From Erigeron canadensis (lineage: Eukaryota > Streptophyta > Magnoliopsida > Asterales > Asteraceae), in assembly GCF_010389155.1 (NCBI RefSeq), contig NC_057761.1, forward strand, positions 59,332,587-59,396,586: a stretch of DNA of 64,000 bases, read 5' to 3'. Shown here piece after piece: positions 10,130 to 26,164 of the stretch (positions are counted from its first letter, which is position 1; the number at the start of each line of letters is the position of its first letter). The position numbers and the translations under genes were made by a program. The notes under the pieces are model-generated. The model did not search any database, was not told the origin of the DNA, and saw only the letters and a list, made by a program, of their open reading frames with translations.

Positions 10130-12971
10130 TAAATACAAAAGTATCAAAATTTTTAAAGTAATTGACGCATTTAATTTTAACAGTTAAACTACTTAAAGTC
10201 GTCTGTTATTTTCCCGAATGAATTAGTTGTCGTAATTTGTCGATGCTAAGTTAATAACTACATTATTGATTGGTGAGTATTACTGAATGTTTATATGCTA
10301 TATTATAAAACAAATGATTTACCCTTCATTCTTTTTAACTCTATACCATTAAAAAACCTAAAATACTGTTAACTTTCAATACATTTCACACACTATATCT
10401 ACTCAATATATACCTAAAATATTTTCAAACATATTTATCTTAACTATCTATCTCCTTTATTCATTAATTTAAATATTTCAATAAAAAATATTCTATGACA
10501 CTCTTAATAAAACTTTATAAAGTATACATCTTTTAACAATAAAATAATTACATTTTTACCACCACTGTCACTATCACTACCTGTTGTCGTCTTCACCATC
10601 ACATTGAGCATGTACCGATCTCGTCTATTACTAGTAAAAATTTAATTATATGGATCGAACAGTGCTTGGGTTATATTAAGCCGCAAAGTGAACAATAGTA
10701 CAATACAAACATGGCATAGTGCCTAGTCCCCCATAAATTAAAAGAAAAGCGCATCCAACACACAAATATCGGGCTTTTTTACACCTGAAAGTTTTAACTT
10801 TATTTGGTAAAATAATAAAATATTTAAATATGTGATCCAACAGGTTACCTGTCAGACTTGGTAAATACGTGTCCGTTTTTCAGCTTTATAATAAGGTCGG
10901 GTCATTTTTTGAAGTACTGTAGGTAGGTCCCATTATGACAGCTCATTAGAGAATGGATGGATGTTGACACCACCATGTATCATTTACATACATCTCATGT
11001 TTTTGATTCTAAAATCATTTCACACCATAGAGCCATAGAGGTGGTGTTTTACTATTAAAATCTGGGATTATAAGGTGAAAATACCTTATGGTTACATTAG
11101 TTTACTTACGACGACTATAAACTACATATAAAACGGGTCTTGCATTTATATTAGTCGGTTCATAAAACACGTGAGATATCAAGATTTGCTATTTGTAAAA
11201 AAATAAATAAACTGTGATTCATTCCGCGACAAGATTTGGTAGCGGTGACAGTGTGATGGTGACGACGACAACTAATATCATAGGCGATGGTAATAATAAC
11301 AGTGACGTTATGGTTATTAATGTAAAAATAATTGATATAAAATATGTGTGATGTATTTATTTTATAAGGTAAGGATTTATGTTATTTGATGAGTTAAGGT
11401 ATACTTTATTAGATATTGATGAAAAAATAAAGATGGTCATTGAGAGGTAAAGGAGTTAATTCTAAAGACTTTTTGTGAAAAAGGAGAGAAGGTTGTTTTT
11501 TTTTTTATTAAAGAGTATATATATATATATATATATATTTATGGATATTGCTATAAGTGAGTTTTAAAGTTTAAGATTTATATATTATGTTTGTATATTT
11601 ATAAAAGTTTACACCAAAAAATGTGAACTTTAATTCTACATACTTTTTAGTGTGAATAAATTTTTACTCACATTTACTTCTATATATTTTTACACATATA
11701 AAAGGGTGACACAATTTTTAATTTGTTCACACTAACTAAAAGTGTGATAAATGCAACATTATTTGTAGTGTAAGTTTATCTTGAAGATCTTAAGCCAACG
11801 TATGTTAACCATCATCTACGACTCTGTGTTGTGCATGTATAGACTTTTTCAGAGTGAAACAACCCGAATAAAATCAAAATGTTTGAGATGGTCTTTGTTG
11901 ATGAATTGATATGTATTTTTCAAGTTATATACTTTACAATTTTTGTTTCTCTTCTTATTTAACTAAAGTTGAAAAAAAAAATAGAAAACAATAATCAATA
12001 TCTATATGGAGTTAATTTCATATGTTTATTCTTTAGCTTTCGTATTTATTAAGTTGTGATATTGATTATACACTTTTTTGTTACACAATAATTACAAAAT
12101 TTATTGTATATCTTGAGACTACCCGTTAAATGGACGAGCCTGTACCAATACAATTATATACATCAAACTTTAAATTTTCGTTATACACAATGAATGGATT
12201 GTGAATTTTGATTGTCCATCTTTTCAAGTGAGCTCTTCACATATTCACAATTATACACTATGATGCATCGATCATTAGACTATGGTGATGAATGATATAA
12301 AGTTGAGCCATATGTTTTATGCCCAACGGCCAACTCTTTACTCTTCCACCGAAATTATCTTTTTATTAAAAAAATGTGCCAGATAATCTACCATAATTTG
12401 ATGATCTACCACATACTTTATTGGTTCATTATATTTCATAATCTACCACATACTTTAGTGGTTTAGTATATACATTAAAAAAAAGAAGTATACTATCCAA
12501 ATTTTAAACGGAAAAGAATATGTGTGTAACTTGTCTCCAGCTGCTATTGTAAAAAATAAACTTTGTTTTGATTCATTGTATGTAAATAACCTGATAAAAC
12601 TGAACTAATCGTGTAAATTATTTGCTAAATGCTGATGTGACGGTCTCTCGTTAGGCCACGTATCAGATGTTTGATGGTGTCACGTTAGTATCCGACTGAT
12701 TTTTTACACCATTCGTTCAGTTTTGAGACAAACTTACATACAATGAACTAAAACAAATAATCTTTCCTACAATAGTAGCTGAAGATAAGTTACATACATA
12801 TACAGATTCTTTTCTCAATATTATATAACACAAACTATTTTAATATGAAATGTGAAAAAAATTATCGAGGTTAAAGGATGTATCGGATGCTAATGAGAGA
12901 ATATGAAATGTGAAAAGGTAGCAGAAGAAATGATCCAACACTATAAATTTGAAACTTTTATTGTACTTTTG
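10130..12971. other. Gene-free AT-rich stretch
   Basis: No exons or RNA genes are recognised. A (TA)n run lies at 11516-11538. A weak Helitron-like 3' end (TATTACTAGT) lies near 10627-10636, without a findable partner. The rest is AT-rich repeat-like DNA without clear termini. Confidence 0.45.
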
Positions 12972-12985
12972 TTTATATCAAACAA

Positions 12986-13223
12986 GGTTGGATCAAGTGA
13001 TTAACACCTTTGCATCTGGAGACAAAGGTTATGGGTTCTATCCTCATTCCTTACAAGGCCGGAGGTCCTTTTCTATCTTTAGATAGAACTTGGAAGCAAC
13101 CTTTCTATACCATTGTGGTAGGGGTAAGGCTGTCTACATCTTAACATCCCTCATACACCGTCGAGGTATTGGGATCCAAAACCCGTAAAAGACGGCATTG
13201 GGCGTTACTTACTTACTTACTTA
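12986..13223 (+). mobile_element. tRNA-derived SINE, 238 bp, plus orientation
   Basis: A box-like TGGATCAAGTGATTAACAC and B box-like ATGGGTTCTATCC sit in the first 60 bases. The body includes GGTAAGGCTGTCTACATC, a block also known from plant SINEs. The 3' tail is a CTTA repeat rather than poly(A). The flanks are a perfect 14 bp duplication TTTATATCAAACAA (12972-12985 and 13224-13237). It belongs to the same family as the element at 14329-14566. Confidence 0.85.
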
Positions 13224-13237
13224 TTTATATCAAACAA

Positions 13238-14309
13238 TTAATTAATTACTAGCTCTTTTTAAAATGTCATCTATAAATATTATTGTATCAGTTTTTAACA
13301 CACATTTTGATAATCGCTTTGACAACTACTCTTGGTGATAATTTTCATATCTGTGAAGCATGCTAGAGCAAGATAAGTCATTGCATATATCAATTAATTT
13401 TCAATGGGAAATAATAAAACATAATAAAATTCGGTGTTTTGTTTGATATGGAAAAGGAAATGGGTGGGGACTATGAAGAAGAAAAAAGACAATGGATGAA
13501 TGATCCATCCAACATACCCACATGGATAGTCACCATCAAACCGTTCATCGATCACCATTCGCCATTCGGCCCAGTGAACCACATATGATTTTTCCAATAT
13601 ATGCTCCCACTTTCCACCATATCATATATATTCATTCGTTGCACCTATCATCCTCATCCATACAAACAAAACCCATTTATTTACAGCCCTTTATTATAAT
13701 ATATTGTCGAAATTATATTTATTCTCATCAGTCAAGGGTTGTGTGATGATTAAACACAAACACTACATGAACGATGTTTTGTATATTTGTATGGCCCCAA
13801 CTCTTGTTAATTTAAGATGAAAAACACATCATGCGACTGATCAAAAGAGGACTTGTAATGTTTTGACGCTATTTTTAGACTTTAGTATAAGATTTTCGTT
13901 CATAGATGATAAAGTTGTTAGACTCGCACAATGATCGAGAATTAAAATGCGTAAGCCGAGTTAAGAAGAAAAGTACCTCTAACTCTAAAGAAACTGGAAT
14001 ATATAAAGTTTTATATATATTTTTTTAAATGATAACTAACGCTATAAAAATGGATTAAAGAAAGGGTAAAGGAGGGCACCCTGGGAACCACATTGGATTT
14101 CATTATCTCACCCCATAAAAATTATGATGCTGGTAAAATACCTTTACTAATTAATACCCACATGATTTGAGTATCCTAAGGATTAAACCCGCGTCTTTTA
14201 ACTTTACATGTGGGCTCAAAGTCTCAAACTATATTGGTACGCCTACCAATCAATCTATTCATGGATCGGTTATAAAATGGATTATTATATACATAATAAA
14301 AACATACTA
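13238..14309. other. Intergenic stretch between two SINEs
   Basis: No gene recognised. Open frames around 13394-13746 on both strands have no family features. The stretch holds one copy of the direct repeat described at 13796-13916. Confidence 0.45.
13796..13916 (+). repeat. Direct repeat, upstream copy (flanks the aldo-keto reductase gene)
   Basis: This block starts CCCCAACTCTTGTTAATTTA and includes CATGCGACTGA, TTTTGACGCTATT and ATAAGATTTTCGTT. It recurs in the same order and orientation at 20378-20515, beyond the 3' end of the aldo-keto reductase gene. It may be a relic of a tandem duplication or an undescribed dispersed repeat. Confidence 0.6.
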
Positions 14310-14328
14310 TTATTTAGTTAAATGAAAT

Positions 14329-14566
14329 AAAAAAGTAAGTCTCAATGACGTCTTCCACGGGTATTGGATCCCAATACCGTCTTTGACGGTGTATGTGGGA
14401 GGTTGATATGTAGACAGCCTTACCCCTACCAAAGGTAGAGAGGCTGCTTTCAGGTTCTACTATAGGTAGAAAAGGACCTCCAGCCTTGCTGGGCATGAAG
14501 ATCGAACCCATGATCTCTGTTTCCAGAGGCATGAGCTCCAACCACTGATCCAACTCAGTTGGTTTT
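14329..14566 (-). mobile_element. tRNA-derived SINE, 238 bp, minus orientation
   Basis: Same family as 12986-13223 but inverted. On the minus strand it shows an A box-like TGGATCAGTGGTTGGAGC, a B box ATGGGTTCGATC and the GGTAAGGCTGTCTACAT block. A perfect 19 bp duplication TTATTTAGTTAAATGAAAT flanks it (14310-14328 and 14567-14585). Its promoter boxes are closer to the tRNA consensus than those of the plus-strand copy. An open frame across it is not a gene. Confidence 0.87.
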
Positions 14567-14585
14567 TTATTTAGTTAAATGAAAT

Positions 14586-15283
14586 CAAATACATATTTAT
14601 TTATACATGTATAAGAGATTATTGTATAACTAGCGGTTATCCCTTTAAAAATAATTTTAACTAGTTATTGTCAATGCACGTTATCGTAAAATACCTTATT
14701 GATTAGTATAAAACTTTGCGTACATCCTTTACACTATGTTCTCAAGTTTTTTATGAGAAAGAAAAGAAAGGTAAGCTAAAAGATATTATTACTTTTTGAG
14801 TTCTTGAGTTTTTTTTTAAAGAAGGAAGTGAAAGGAAATGAAATGAAGTGGATGGAAAATTTCAACAAATCTAGTTCAAAAACAATCATCCCATTTTTGA
14901 GATGATTTGAAAGGAAAGAAGTTGAGCCTTTTTATTTTAATCATTTATCTTTCATTCTTTTCATTTCTTTCAAAAACAAACCAAGAACACAGTGTCAGGG
15001 GGATTAAAATGAAAATTAATAAAAGAACTTATTACGAGTACATTTAAAAAAAAAAACACTTGTAGTCAATGTTAAGAAAGGAATTTTAATTTCATCATCG
15101 TCGTTGAATATGAAAAACAACACACAAACCCTATAAATCAACATGACAACTGGCGAGACGACCTGCGATGCAAGAATCTATAAGTGATACTTCGCATTGT
15201 AGAAAATCCTACAATTCAAGGTAAATGTATTTAGTCAAGATCATCTGGGAGTGCTTATCCGATCCCTGATGATGAAGTAAACA
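14586..15283. other. Upstream flank of the aldo-keto reductase gene
   Basis: Presumed promoter region. A TATAAAT motif lies at 15132-15138, about 150 bases before the ATG. Further upstream it is AT-rich without recognisable elements. Confidence 0.4.
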
Positions 15284-19674
<4,391 letters not shown>

Positions 19675-20861
19675 GTTGTTTGATTAAACAGAACTAGGAA
19701 AATGCTGTTTGATTAAGAGCTTCAATCTGTGTTCTATTATAACTTTGGGTTGCTGTCAAGTAAATGACATGTGTGGTTTCTTGCAATTCTTGGTATTGTA
19801 TTGGGATTATATGAATTACATTACATTCAACTCGTTTAATTTCTACAGGTTGAAATGTATGTAAAGTAAAACAGTATTCCCTTTTTGGATATTTCAAACT
19901 TTCAATTCCATATATCAGTACTTAGAAAGATATATCTTGTGGAAAAAAGAGCGAAGATATGATAACTGATAAGGATATAAAAAAAACTCTCAAATAGAGG
20001 TCTAGTAAACTGAACACAGAAGAAGTTATCATGCTCTGATACTGCAATCTTTAGGCAACACAATGGGAGCCAGCAACATCACCCGCTTACAAGATTAGGC
20101 GAAGCATACAAGCGTAAGGAAGATCTGAAAGAAATTTGACATTCTAAACTGAACACCCCAGAAAACTATCCAACAAACTATCAATACTTGAACCATAATA
20201 ACAAAATATGACATAAGCCTCCAACAAAGTAACAATCTTAATAACACGCTTCAGAAGATTTAAACACTAAAATACTCCAAACTATCAATACTTAAACCAT
20301 TAATACAAAGAAAAACCATTTACAAATATCTATATCATAATATATATTGTACATTCAATCCATCTAAAGAGACAAGGTCCCAACTCTTGTTAATTTAGAT
20401 GAAAATAACACATATCATGCGACTGACAAAACAGAACTTGGTATGTTTTGAGTTTTGACGCTATTATATATCAGACTTCAATATAAGATTTTCGTTTACA
20501 ATATGCCTTATCATAAATGGAAAAATTGTATCACTTACACTGACAGACCTAAGATAATTGAATACTTAGAACTTCACAAATTATTTAGACATGATACGTT
20601 TTCCTTTTGGATCTAATAATTCAGATACATACATTTATTTATTTATTTTTACGCAATTTATATTTTTGTGATTCACATGCACCCTAACTCCCTAAGTTGT
20701 AGTGACTGAAATCTATAACTTACTACACCCAAAAAAATGAGGTTATGTTTTCATCATCATCGCTCTATGTTAATAACTGTCTAATACTGATAAAAATGTG
20801 AAAAAAAATGTAGCACTAAGCCACATGTATGCCCTTGTAATTTTTTTAGTTTGCTTCTATG
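19675..20861. other. Downstream flank of the aldo-keto reductase gene
   Basis: Presumed 3' UTR for the first few hundred bases, then AT-rich DNA. It holds the second copy of the flanking direct repeat (20378-20515). No other gene or element was recognised. Confidence 0.45.
20378..20515 (+). repeat. Direct repeat, downstream copy
   Basis: Partner of 13796-13916, with the same block order and small indels: TCCCAACTCTTGTTAATTTA, CATGCGACTGACAAAA, TTTTGACGCTATTA, ATAAGATTTTCGTT. The two copies bracket the aldo-keto reductase gene. Confidence 0.6.
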
Positions 20862-21061
20862 CAGAGGCGGTATCAGGAAAAAAATTTCAAAGGGGGCAAA
20901 CTTAGAAAACTTATGAAAAATAAATCTAAAAGGGAGCAAAATGTTAAAAACTTATTAATTTTTTAAAATTTTATGAAAAAATTAAAAATACATGACAAAA
21001 TTTAAATTTGGAGGGACCCTTCCCCCCCCCCCCCCCCCTCCCCCCTAGTACCGCTTCTATG
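20862..21061. mobile_element. hAT-like non-autonomous element, degenerate
   Basis: The left end CAGAGGCGGTATC and the right end TACCGCTTCTATG form a short imperfect inverted repeat of the plant hAT type. The interior has GGGGGCAAA-type blocks and a C17 homopolymer (21022-21038). No clear 8 bp duplication was found. Confidence 0.45.
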
Positions 21062-22367
21062 TCCTGCAACCACACGTATGCTGTATATGCCCTTATAACT
21101 TTTTTATTTGGATATGGCCATTGTAATCGACCACCAAAAACAAGAAATAAAATGTGCGTTATCATGTGATTGTTCAAAACCAATTTTGAATGCATGATAT
21201 TGCTCAAATTATAGGTGTTTTGTGTTTGGTTTTGTTGGCTATTATCGTTTACTTATTTGCTTAATTTTGATGTCGAATTTGTGTGATTATTGTTATTTAA
21301 CACACAAGTAATTTTGTAGGCTGATTTTGTTTCTTAGATGCTGATGGAGCTATTTAAGAGTTAAAATAGATAAAAAGGTGGCTTAAAATGATGATAATAT
21401 TGTGGTATGGTCGAGGCAAAATCAGAGAAAGACAAACAAAATACAGAAGCTAAAAATATAGAGAAGAAGTTGGGCTGTGCATTTTACACGGACCGAGATG
21501 CAAGCCCAGGTAGCACTCATGGGCCCTTGACTACTGTTTCTGATGGACCAAAATACAATTGTACAAACATATATTTTGGGCTACTTCTTTGTTATTCACT
21601 TTTTTGCGAGAACATAGCCGACTCCCATTTTTCTATTATTTTCTTTTAGCTGCTTGTTTATAAAATAACAAGATTATTTTTCGAGATGACGAGTCTTTTT
21701 AACTTACGTGAACGGGATATCCCCGTGAGCTTTTATGACGATTTCCATGATCACGGCCAAGATTTTACAACAAAATTTTTAACCTCTTATGAGAGAAATC
21801 AAGACACCTACTATGAAACACAATTTTTTTTTTCTTGAACTACATCCTATTCTACTTTTACTTCCAAATAACATATATGTCTGAAAACTATGACTCTCGA
21901 AATCTACTAGGGATGTTAACGACCATGAGTTCATGGGACATTCAAAGTTCATATTTGTATGTTGATCTACTAATGTGATCCTCGCTAAGTTGCCCAAGTT
22001 TGACGCCAGGTCATTACGAATTGAATTCTATGCAATTTATCTAGGCGATTAATTAGATGAAAATTAATTTGCTGCACATATACGTAGAATTTTGACTTTT
22101 AACTTCCAACTTTAGTACTTCAAGACGTCAAATCCTACATGCGTAAACATTAAATCATACTCTATACATTTTTTTCACCAATTATATGGACACACTAGCA
22201 GACAACAGAATAAAAGGAATCTAATCCAAGATTTCATACGCCAATTAATAAAATATTGTACATGCATGCTATCCATGAGTTTTAAATACAAGTTCTAAAT
22301 AGGAGAAGAGAGCTTAAGAAAAAAAAAACAAAATAAAAAACAACAAAGAAATATTCATAGTAGACAT
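21062..22367. other. Gene-free stretch
   Basis: An 80-codon open frame at 21407-21649 has no recognisable domain and no neighbouring exons. I do not call it a gene. Confidence 0.4.
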
Positions 22368-22528
22368 AATTAGGATTCCCTAAAATTATCTTTATTGGTA
22401 AAGTTGAATCAACTTTAGATAATGAATTAAATTCAATAATTAAGAATAAAGTATGATATTTAAATCTTGACTATTTGATTTAATCCAATGGTTAAAGTTG
22501 ATTCAACTTTAGGATCTCAATCCTAATT
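22368..22528. repeat. Small inverted-repeat element, 161 bp (MITE candidate)
   Basis: The ends are AATTAGGATT and AATCCTAATT. Each arm also contains the palindromic AAAGTTGAATCAACTTT or a close variant, so the whole can fold into a long hairpin. No target duplication was identified. Confidence 0.45.
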
Positions 22529-22669
22529 TCTATGATTCCTTGAAAAGTTCCTTTAATTTCCATGATTTGTCATATAAACTAGACACGTACAATAAGCAAA
22601 TTTAAAAAAGACAAGTTTGTTTGATTGGCTTAAGTTTAGTTTAATTTGTGTTCAATTAGGCTTTGTTTA

Positions 22670-22845
22670 ATTGGCATGCTGACGAATAATAGGATGCTCT
22701 ATCTCTTGGAGGCTAGGGTTCGATCCTTATGCTGGCAGAGTTTTACCGTTAATTCGCCGTTGTGATTATAAGCGTGTGATTATTGGGTTTTCCTTAATCT
22801 GGAGTAGCTTGGCACACCTAAGGGCTCCGTGTGGCTGAATTGGTT
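22670..22845 (+). repeat. SINE-like tRNA-derived fragment
   Basis: A good B box-like GGGTTCGATCC lies at about 22708-22718. The segment ends with GTGGCTGAATTGGTTAG, which itself looks like a tRNA A-box region. GC content is higher than in the surroundings. No target duplication was found, so it may be a truncated or composite copy. Confidence 0.35.
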
Positions 22846-23164
22846 AGTTTTTTTTGCCATTGGATATCAATCATATGTGTGTATAAAAATGCAAACAAAT
22901 TGGCAATTTATATCATACAATTCAAACATTAACTTTTGATACGATATGGTATCATTCAATATCCGAGTTCTTGATTGGGACTCAAAGTTGAAAGCTTTCT
23001 TAATATGGCAGGGTTCATCAACACCACACATGTGAAATTTCAACTTCTTATTATATTCAAACTAACCAAGATACGCTCTTATTGATTGCATGTATTCATG
23101 GACCCTAGAAAGAAAGCAAGACTTTCAACTCAAGCTTTCCTCTCTAAGCATCTTTATTTATGCC

Positions 23165-23172
23165 TTTATAAA
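23165..23172 (+). promoter_or_regulatory. TATA box of the STIG1-like gene
   Basis: TTTATAAAAG about 60 bases before the ATG, at a normal distance for a short 5' leader. Confidence 0.55.
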
Positions 23173-23226
23173 AGCCAGCCATATTTTCAACAAATAACCA
23201 AAACATCAAAATAGTCCTTTGAACCC

Positions 23227-23691
23227 ATGGGCCTGCAACTAGTAGTCCTCTTAACTTTCACACTCTTAACGATCACCCCACTAATCTCATCTTTGCCCGA
23301 TGATACAACGATTCTTGATCCAAGAACTCAACTTCTTGCTCTTAATCCGTTCTACCAATGTGATGTATACCCAAGGATGTGTCGAGCAAGGGGTAGTGCA
23401 GGCCCTGATTGCTGCAAAAAGAAATGTGTGAATGTAGACACCGACTGCTTCAACTGTGGGTCGTGTGGTAAGAAGTGCAAGACCGGGGACATTTGTTGCA
23501 AAGGGAGATGTGTCGACGTGCTAACCAGTCGGTCGAATTGTGGGTATTGTGGGATGAAGTGTAAGTATAATGAGAGTTGTTGCAAGGGGAGGTGCAAGAA
23601 CACATCCATTGACAAGAGGAATTGTGGGGCGTGTCAAAACAAATGCAAATATTGGGAATCATGTGCCTATGGAATGTGCAGTTATGCATGA
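23227..23691 (+). CDS. STIG1-like secreted cysteine-rich protein
   Basis: Intronless gene for a 154-residue STIG1-family protein. Members are small secreted cysteine-rich proteins of the apoplast; tomato STIG1 acts in pollen-pistil signalling and Arabidopsis relatives in extracellular peptide signalling. Residues 1-22 form a hydrophobic signal peptide with a likely cut after ISS. From about residue 44 the protein is packed with cysteines in repeated units: CCKKKCVNVDTDCFNCGSCG, then CCKGRCVDV...NCGYCG, then CCKGRCKNT...NCGACQ, ending CAYGMC. The length and pattern are normal for the family. The start is the first Met, inside CCCATGG. A TATA box lies at 23165 and AATAAA at 23752-23757. Which tissue or partner it serves cannot be told from sequence. 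Confidence 0.9.
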   Translation: MGLQLVVLLTFTLLTITPLISSLPDDTTILDPRTQLLALNPFYQCDVYPRMCRARGSAGPDCCKKKCVNVDTDCFNCGSCGKKCKTGDICCKGRCVDVLTSRSNCGYCGMKCKYNESCCKGRCKNTSIDKRNCGACQNKCKYWESCAYGMCSYA

Positions 23692-24000
23692 TAATACTAT
23701 ATATATGGCATTCTTCAATTATAAAAATTATGCCAGCAATTATGCAATTTGAATAAAATGAATTCCTATTTCATGCTAATAATCTTGTACTATTATCTAA
23801 CAAACACTACAAACCATAATTAAAGAAATAAACACAGAGATATTATGGAAAAGGTGTATCATATAAACGATGTGGTTGCTAATCTTCATCTTCTCTTGTG
23901 CATGCGGTGTAACATAAGCCATATCTAGTCGATCGCTCAACGGGTCGGTTTTAGTGTCAAGGTTGAGTGAACAAATAAAATTGAATGTGCTTCGTGAGAA

Positions 24001-24025
24001 ATTATTATTATTATTATTATTATTA
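24001..24025. repeat. (ATT)n microsatellite, 25 bp
   Basis: An uninterrupted ATT repeat of just over eight units. Confidence 0.9.
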
Positions 24026-24044
24026 CCACCACTACATACTACTA

Positions 24045-24078
24045 CTAGATTTTAGAATCGTGTCCAATACTGGACACG
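24045..24078 (-). mobile_element. Helitron-like 3' terminus (perfect hairpin plus CTAG)
   Basis: Read on the minus strand, CGTGTCCA-GTAT-TGGACACG forms a perfect 8 bp stem. It is followed after ten bases by CTAG and then T, which is the terminal layout of a Helitron. The other end should lie to the right with A|TC on the minus strand, but I could not place it. Confidence 0.45.
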
Positions 24079-25039
24079 AGGTTTACGATATTATCAATAT
24101 TTGATTTTCATAATTTAATTCATAAAAGCTTATAATTTTGTACGTATACAGTTCTAAGTGTTATATACTTTAAGTTGTAGTACAATAATCACAAGTTCGT
24201 CACTGTCATTATTAGCTGAGACATATTGATGGAATTGTTTGTCGTAGTCATTCCACAAGGCACATGCTACAATAATTTCTCTATTATAGAATTTTTGAAA
24301 CCAGTTGTACCCATAATTTGATATTATTTATTAAAGATAATTAGGAATTAAAATATAAACATACATGTGATCCTGTACTTGACATTCAAGCATATGTATG
24401 TGATCATGATGTGGACTTATAACACGAATAGGTTTACTTTCAATCATATGTCCTATGATAATTAGATAATAATTAAGATTGTTTTCACATTCTTTGATAG
24501 CAAATAGGATTCTTCATTTGAGTGACAATTGAAAATTTAAAAAATTAAATATAAAACTTTTTGTAACTTTATTAAAAAATCTCCTCAAGTTGATGCTAAA
24601 TATATATATAAATTAAGTATTGAGGCTAAAAAGTGTAATTTATTGATGGAAAACAAAAAAGTGTAAATTAATGAGATTTTTTCTACAAGTTAATGTAAAT
24701 AATAATATAATAATATATATGGATAATAATTATTAGAGTTTTAAATTTATAGTTAATTTAAATGATGACATAAGCGAGAGTCAATTTGATGAAATTAAGC
24801 GATTTGATTGGCTGATAAGTCATTAGATCAATTTTCTTAGGTGAAAGAGCTTCTTGCTCAGGGTGTCTCTTTGATTTGTTATCATGACAAGACCCCAGCT
24901 GATAAAGTATGTGACTTGAATTGAAATGTATTTATGACTGGGCTGATCTAAGGTCTCTTTTTGCACAGGCCAAATGAAAACTTAACTATAGTGTCGAACA
25001 CCTAAACTATATTTTTACGAATACATATATCCTTCTATA

Positions 25040-25570
25040 GCCATTAGCAAGGTTGACTTCCAGAAGTGCTTTGATGTTATCAGCTCACTGGATGTCTTAA
25101 GGAACCCTAAAACAGTCCTAGAAATGCCGAGAAACAAGATCAAGGAAGAAGCTTTAAGGACCTACCTTTACACCTATTCAGCTAAAATTGGAACCCCTTT
25201 AAAAGATGTTTGACCTTTCCGAAAGTCAAACCCATTGTATTGTTAGCAAGATGATGATAAATGAGGAGCTTCATGCAAGCTGGGATCAACCTACACAACG
25301 GATTGTTTTCCATGAAGTTGAACATGGCAGATTGCAAGGTCTAGCTTCTTGTAGATAGCAACAAGTGGGCCACAGATGCGAGACTAGGTGTCTAGGTGAT
25401 GATGGGTTAGATCTCTACCTTCCAGGCTTCAGGAAAGTCGGGACTATGCCACTGTTGCTGGCGATACAAGATGGCAAGGCAACCGGTCTTACTCACAAGG
25501 AAGGCAACAGTATGGCTATGCAGCACTTGACCATATGGTCCTGATCAGAGCTTTCAAAGGGGCTGTACTG
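25040..25570 (+). pseudogene. eIF3c C-terminal pseudogene fragment
   Basis: Conceptual translation, with frame changes and stops, follows the C-terminus of plant translation initiation factor 3 subunit C. It reads [14 protein letters not shown], then [17 protein letters not shown]. After a shift and a TGA come segments matching the conserved [16 protein letters not shown] and IVFHEVEH regions, and later a RDYA...W...SYSQGRQQYGYAAL-like Gly/Gln/Tyr tail. No start codon, upstream eIF3c sequence or splice sites are seen. It is a 5'-truncated, non-coding copy, most likely a retrocopy. Both ends are approximate. Confidence 0.8.
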
Positions 25571-26164
25571 GTCAGTCTACCATAGCACATGGTATCAACA
25601 TAATGCAAGGTCGGGCTCAGGGTGTTCTAACCGCATAGTCTAAACAGGGATTTTTATTTTTTTGAACTGGTCAGTTTTGAGACGCATACTTTTGCATCGT
25701 GAATAAGAGCCATTAAATTTGCGTCTAATCCTTGGTTCTTATCAGTACCATAGGTTCACATAGTTCATTAGTACCTGCAATTGCCTCAATGAATGTAAAA
25801 TTCAGCTGCTGCTATTACAACCTCTAAATAATTTGGCTTTGAAACAATGTGGTATCAGGTATGTACGAAATTCCATTTGAATTAAAAGGGCTTCATTTTA
25901 CTGAAGTAAATCATAACAGGCTAACAGTAGGTTCTCTTTGTGTAGTTTTTTTTGTTCCTTCATACCTATCACTATTTGTCTTGTTACAGAGTTTATTTTC
26001 TATGTACAAACCTCAAAAATTCATGCTAAATTGAATAACGTATCTTATATTTGACCATAAAACACACCTATACATTTTTGCAAGCAAAATGGCCATTAAA
26101 ATCGGCTAACACACTATGCCCACAGGCAAACCCGAAATACGTGGGTACGCCAGTCCGGTCACAC
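25571..26164. other. Intergenic; 3' flank of the inositol transporter gene
   Basis: It contains the presumed 3' UTR of the minus-strand transporter next to 26164. An open frame at 25849-26034 has no family features. Confidence 0.4.

Larger units (their letters stand above)
23692..25039. other. Gene-free AT-rich stretch
   Basis: It contains a TTA microsatellite (24001-24025) and a Helitron-like terminus (24045-24078). No exon was recognised. Confidence 0.45.

Noticed and set aside
12986..13060. Possible tRNA gene because of A and B boxes (also at 14500, 17090, 22700, 32420, 44300)
   Set aside because: None folds into a full cloverleaf with a 3' acceptor stem, and the best ones are flanked by target duplications, so they are SINE heads.
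13394..13746. Overlapping open frames on both strands
   Set aside because: No domain, no splice partners and no similarity I can name.
21407..21649. 80-codon open frame, considered as a retroelement gag fragment
   Set aside because: No zinc knuckle, protease or reverse transcriptase motifs nearby; evidence too thin.
23352..23689. Two minus-strand open frames antisense to the STIG1-like gene
   Set aside because: Produced by the Cys codon pattern (TGY/TGT) of the sense gene; no independent support.
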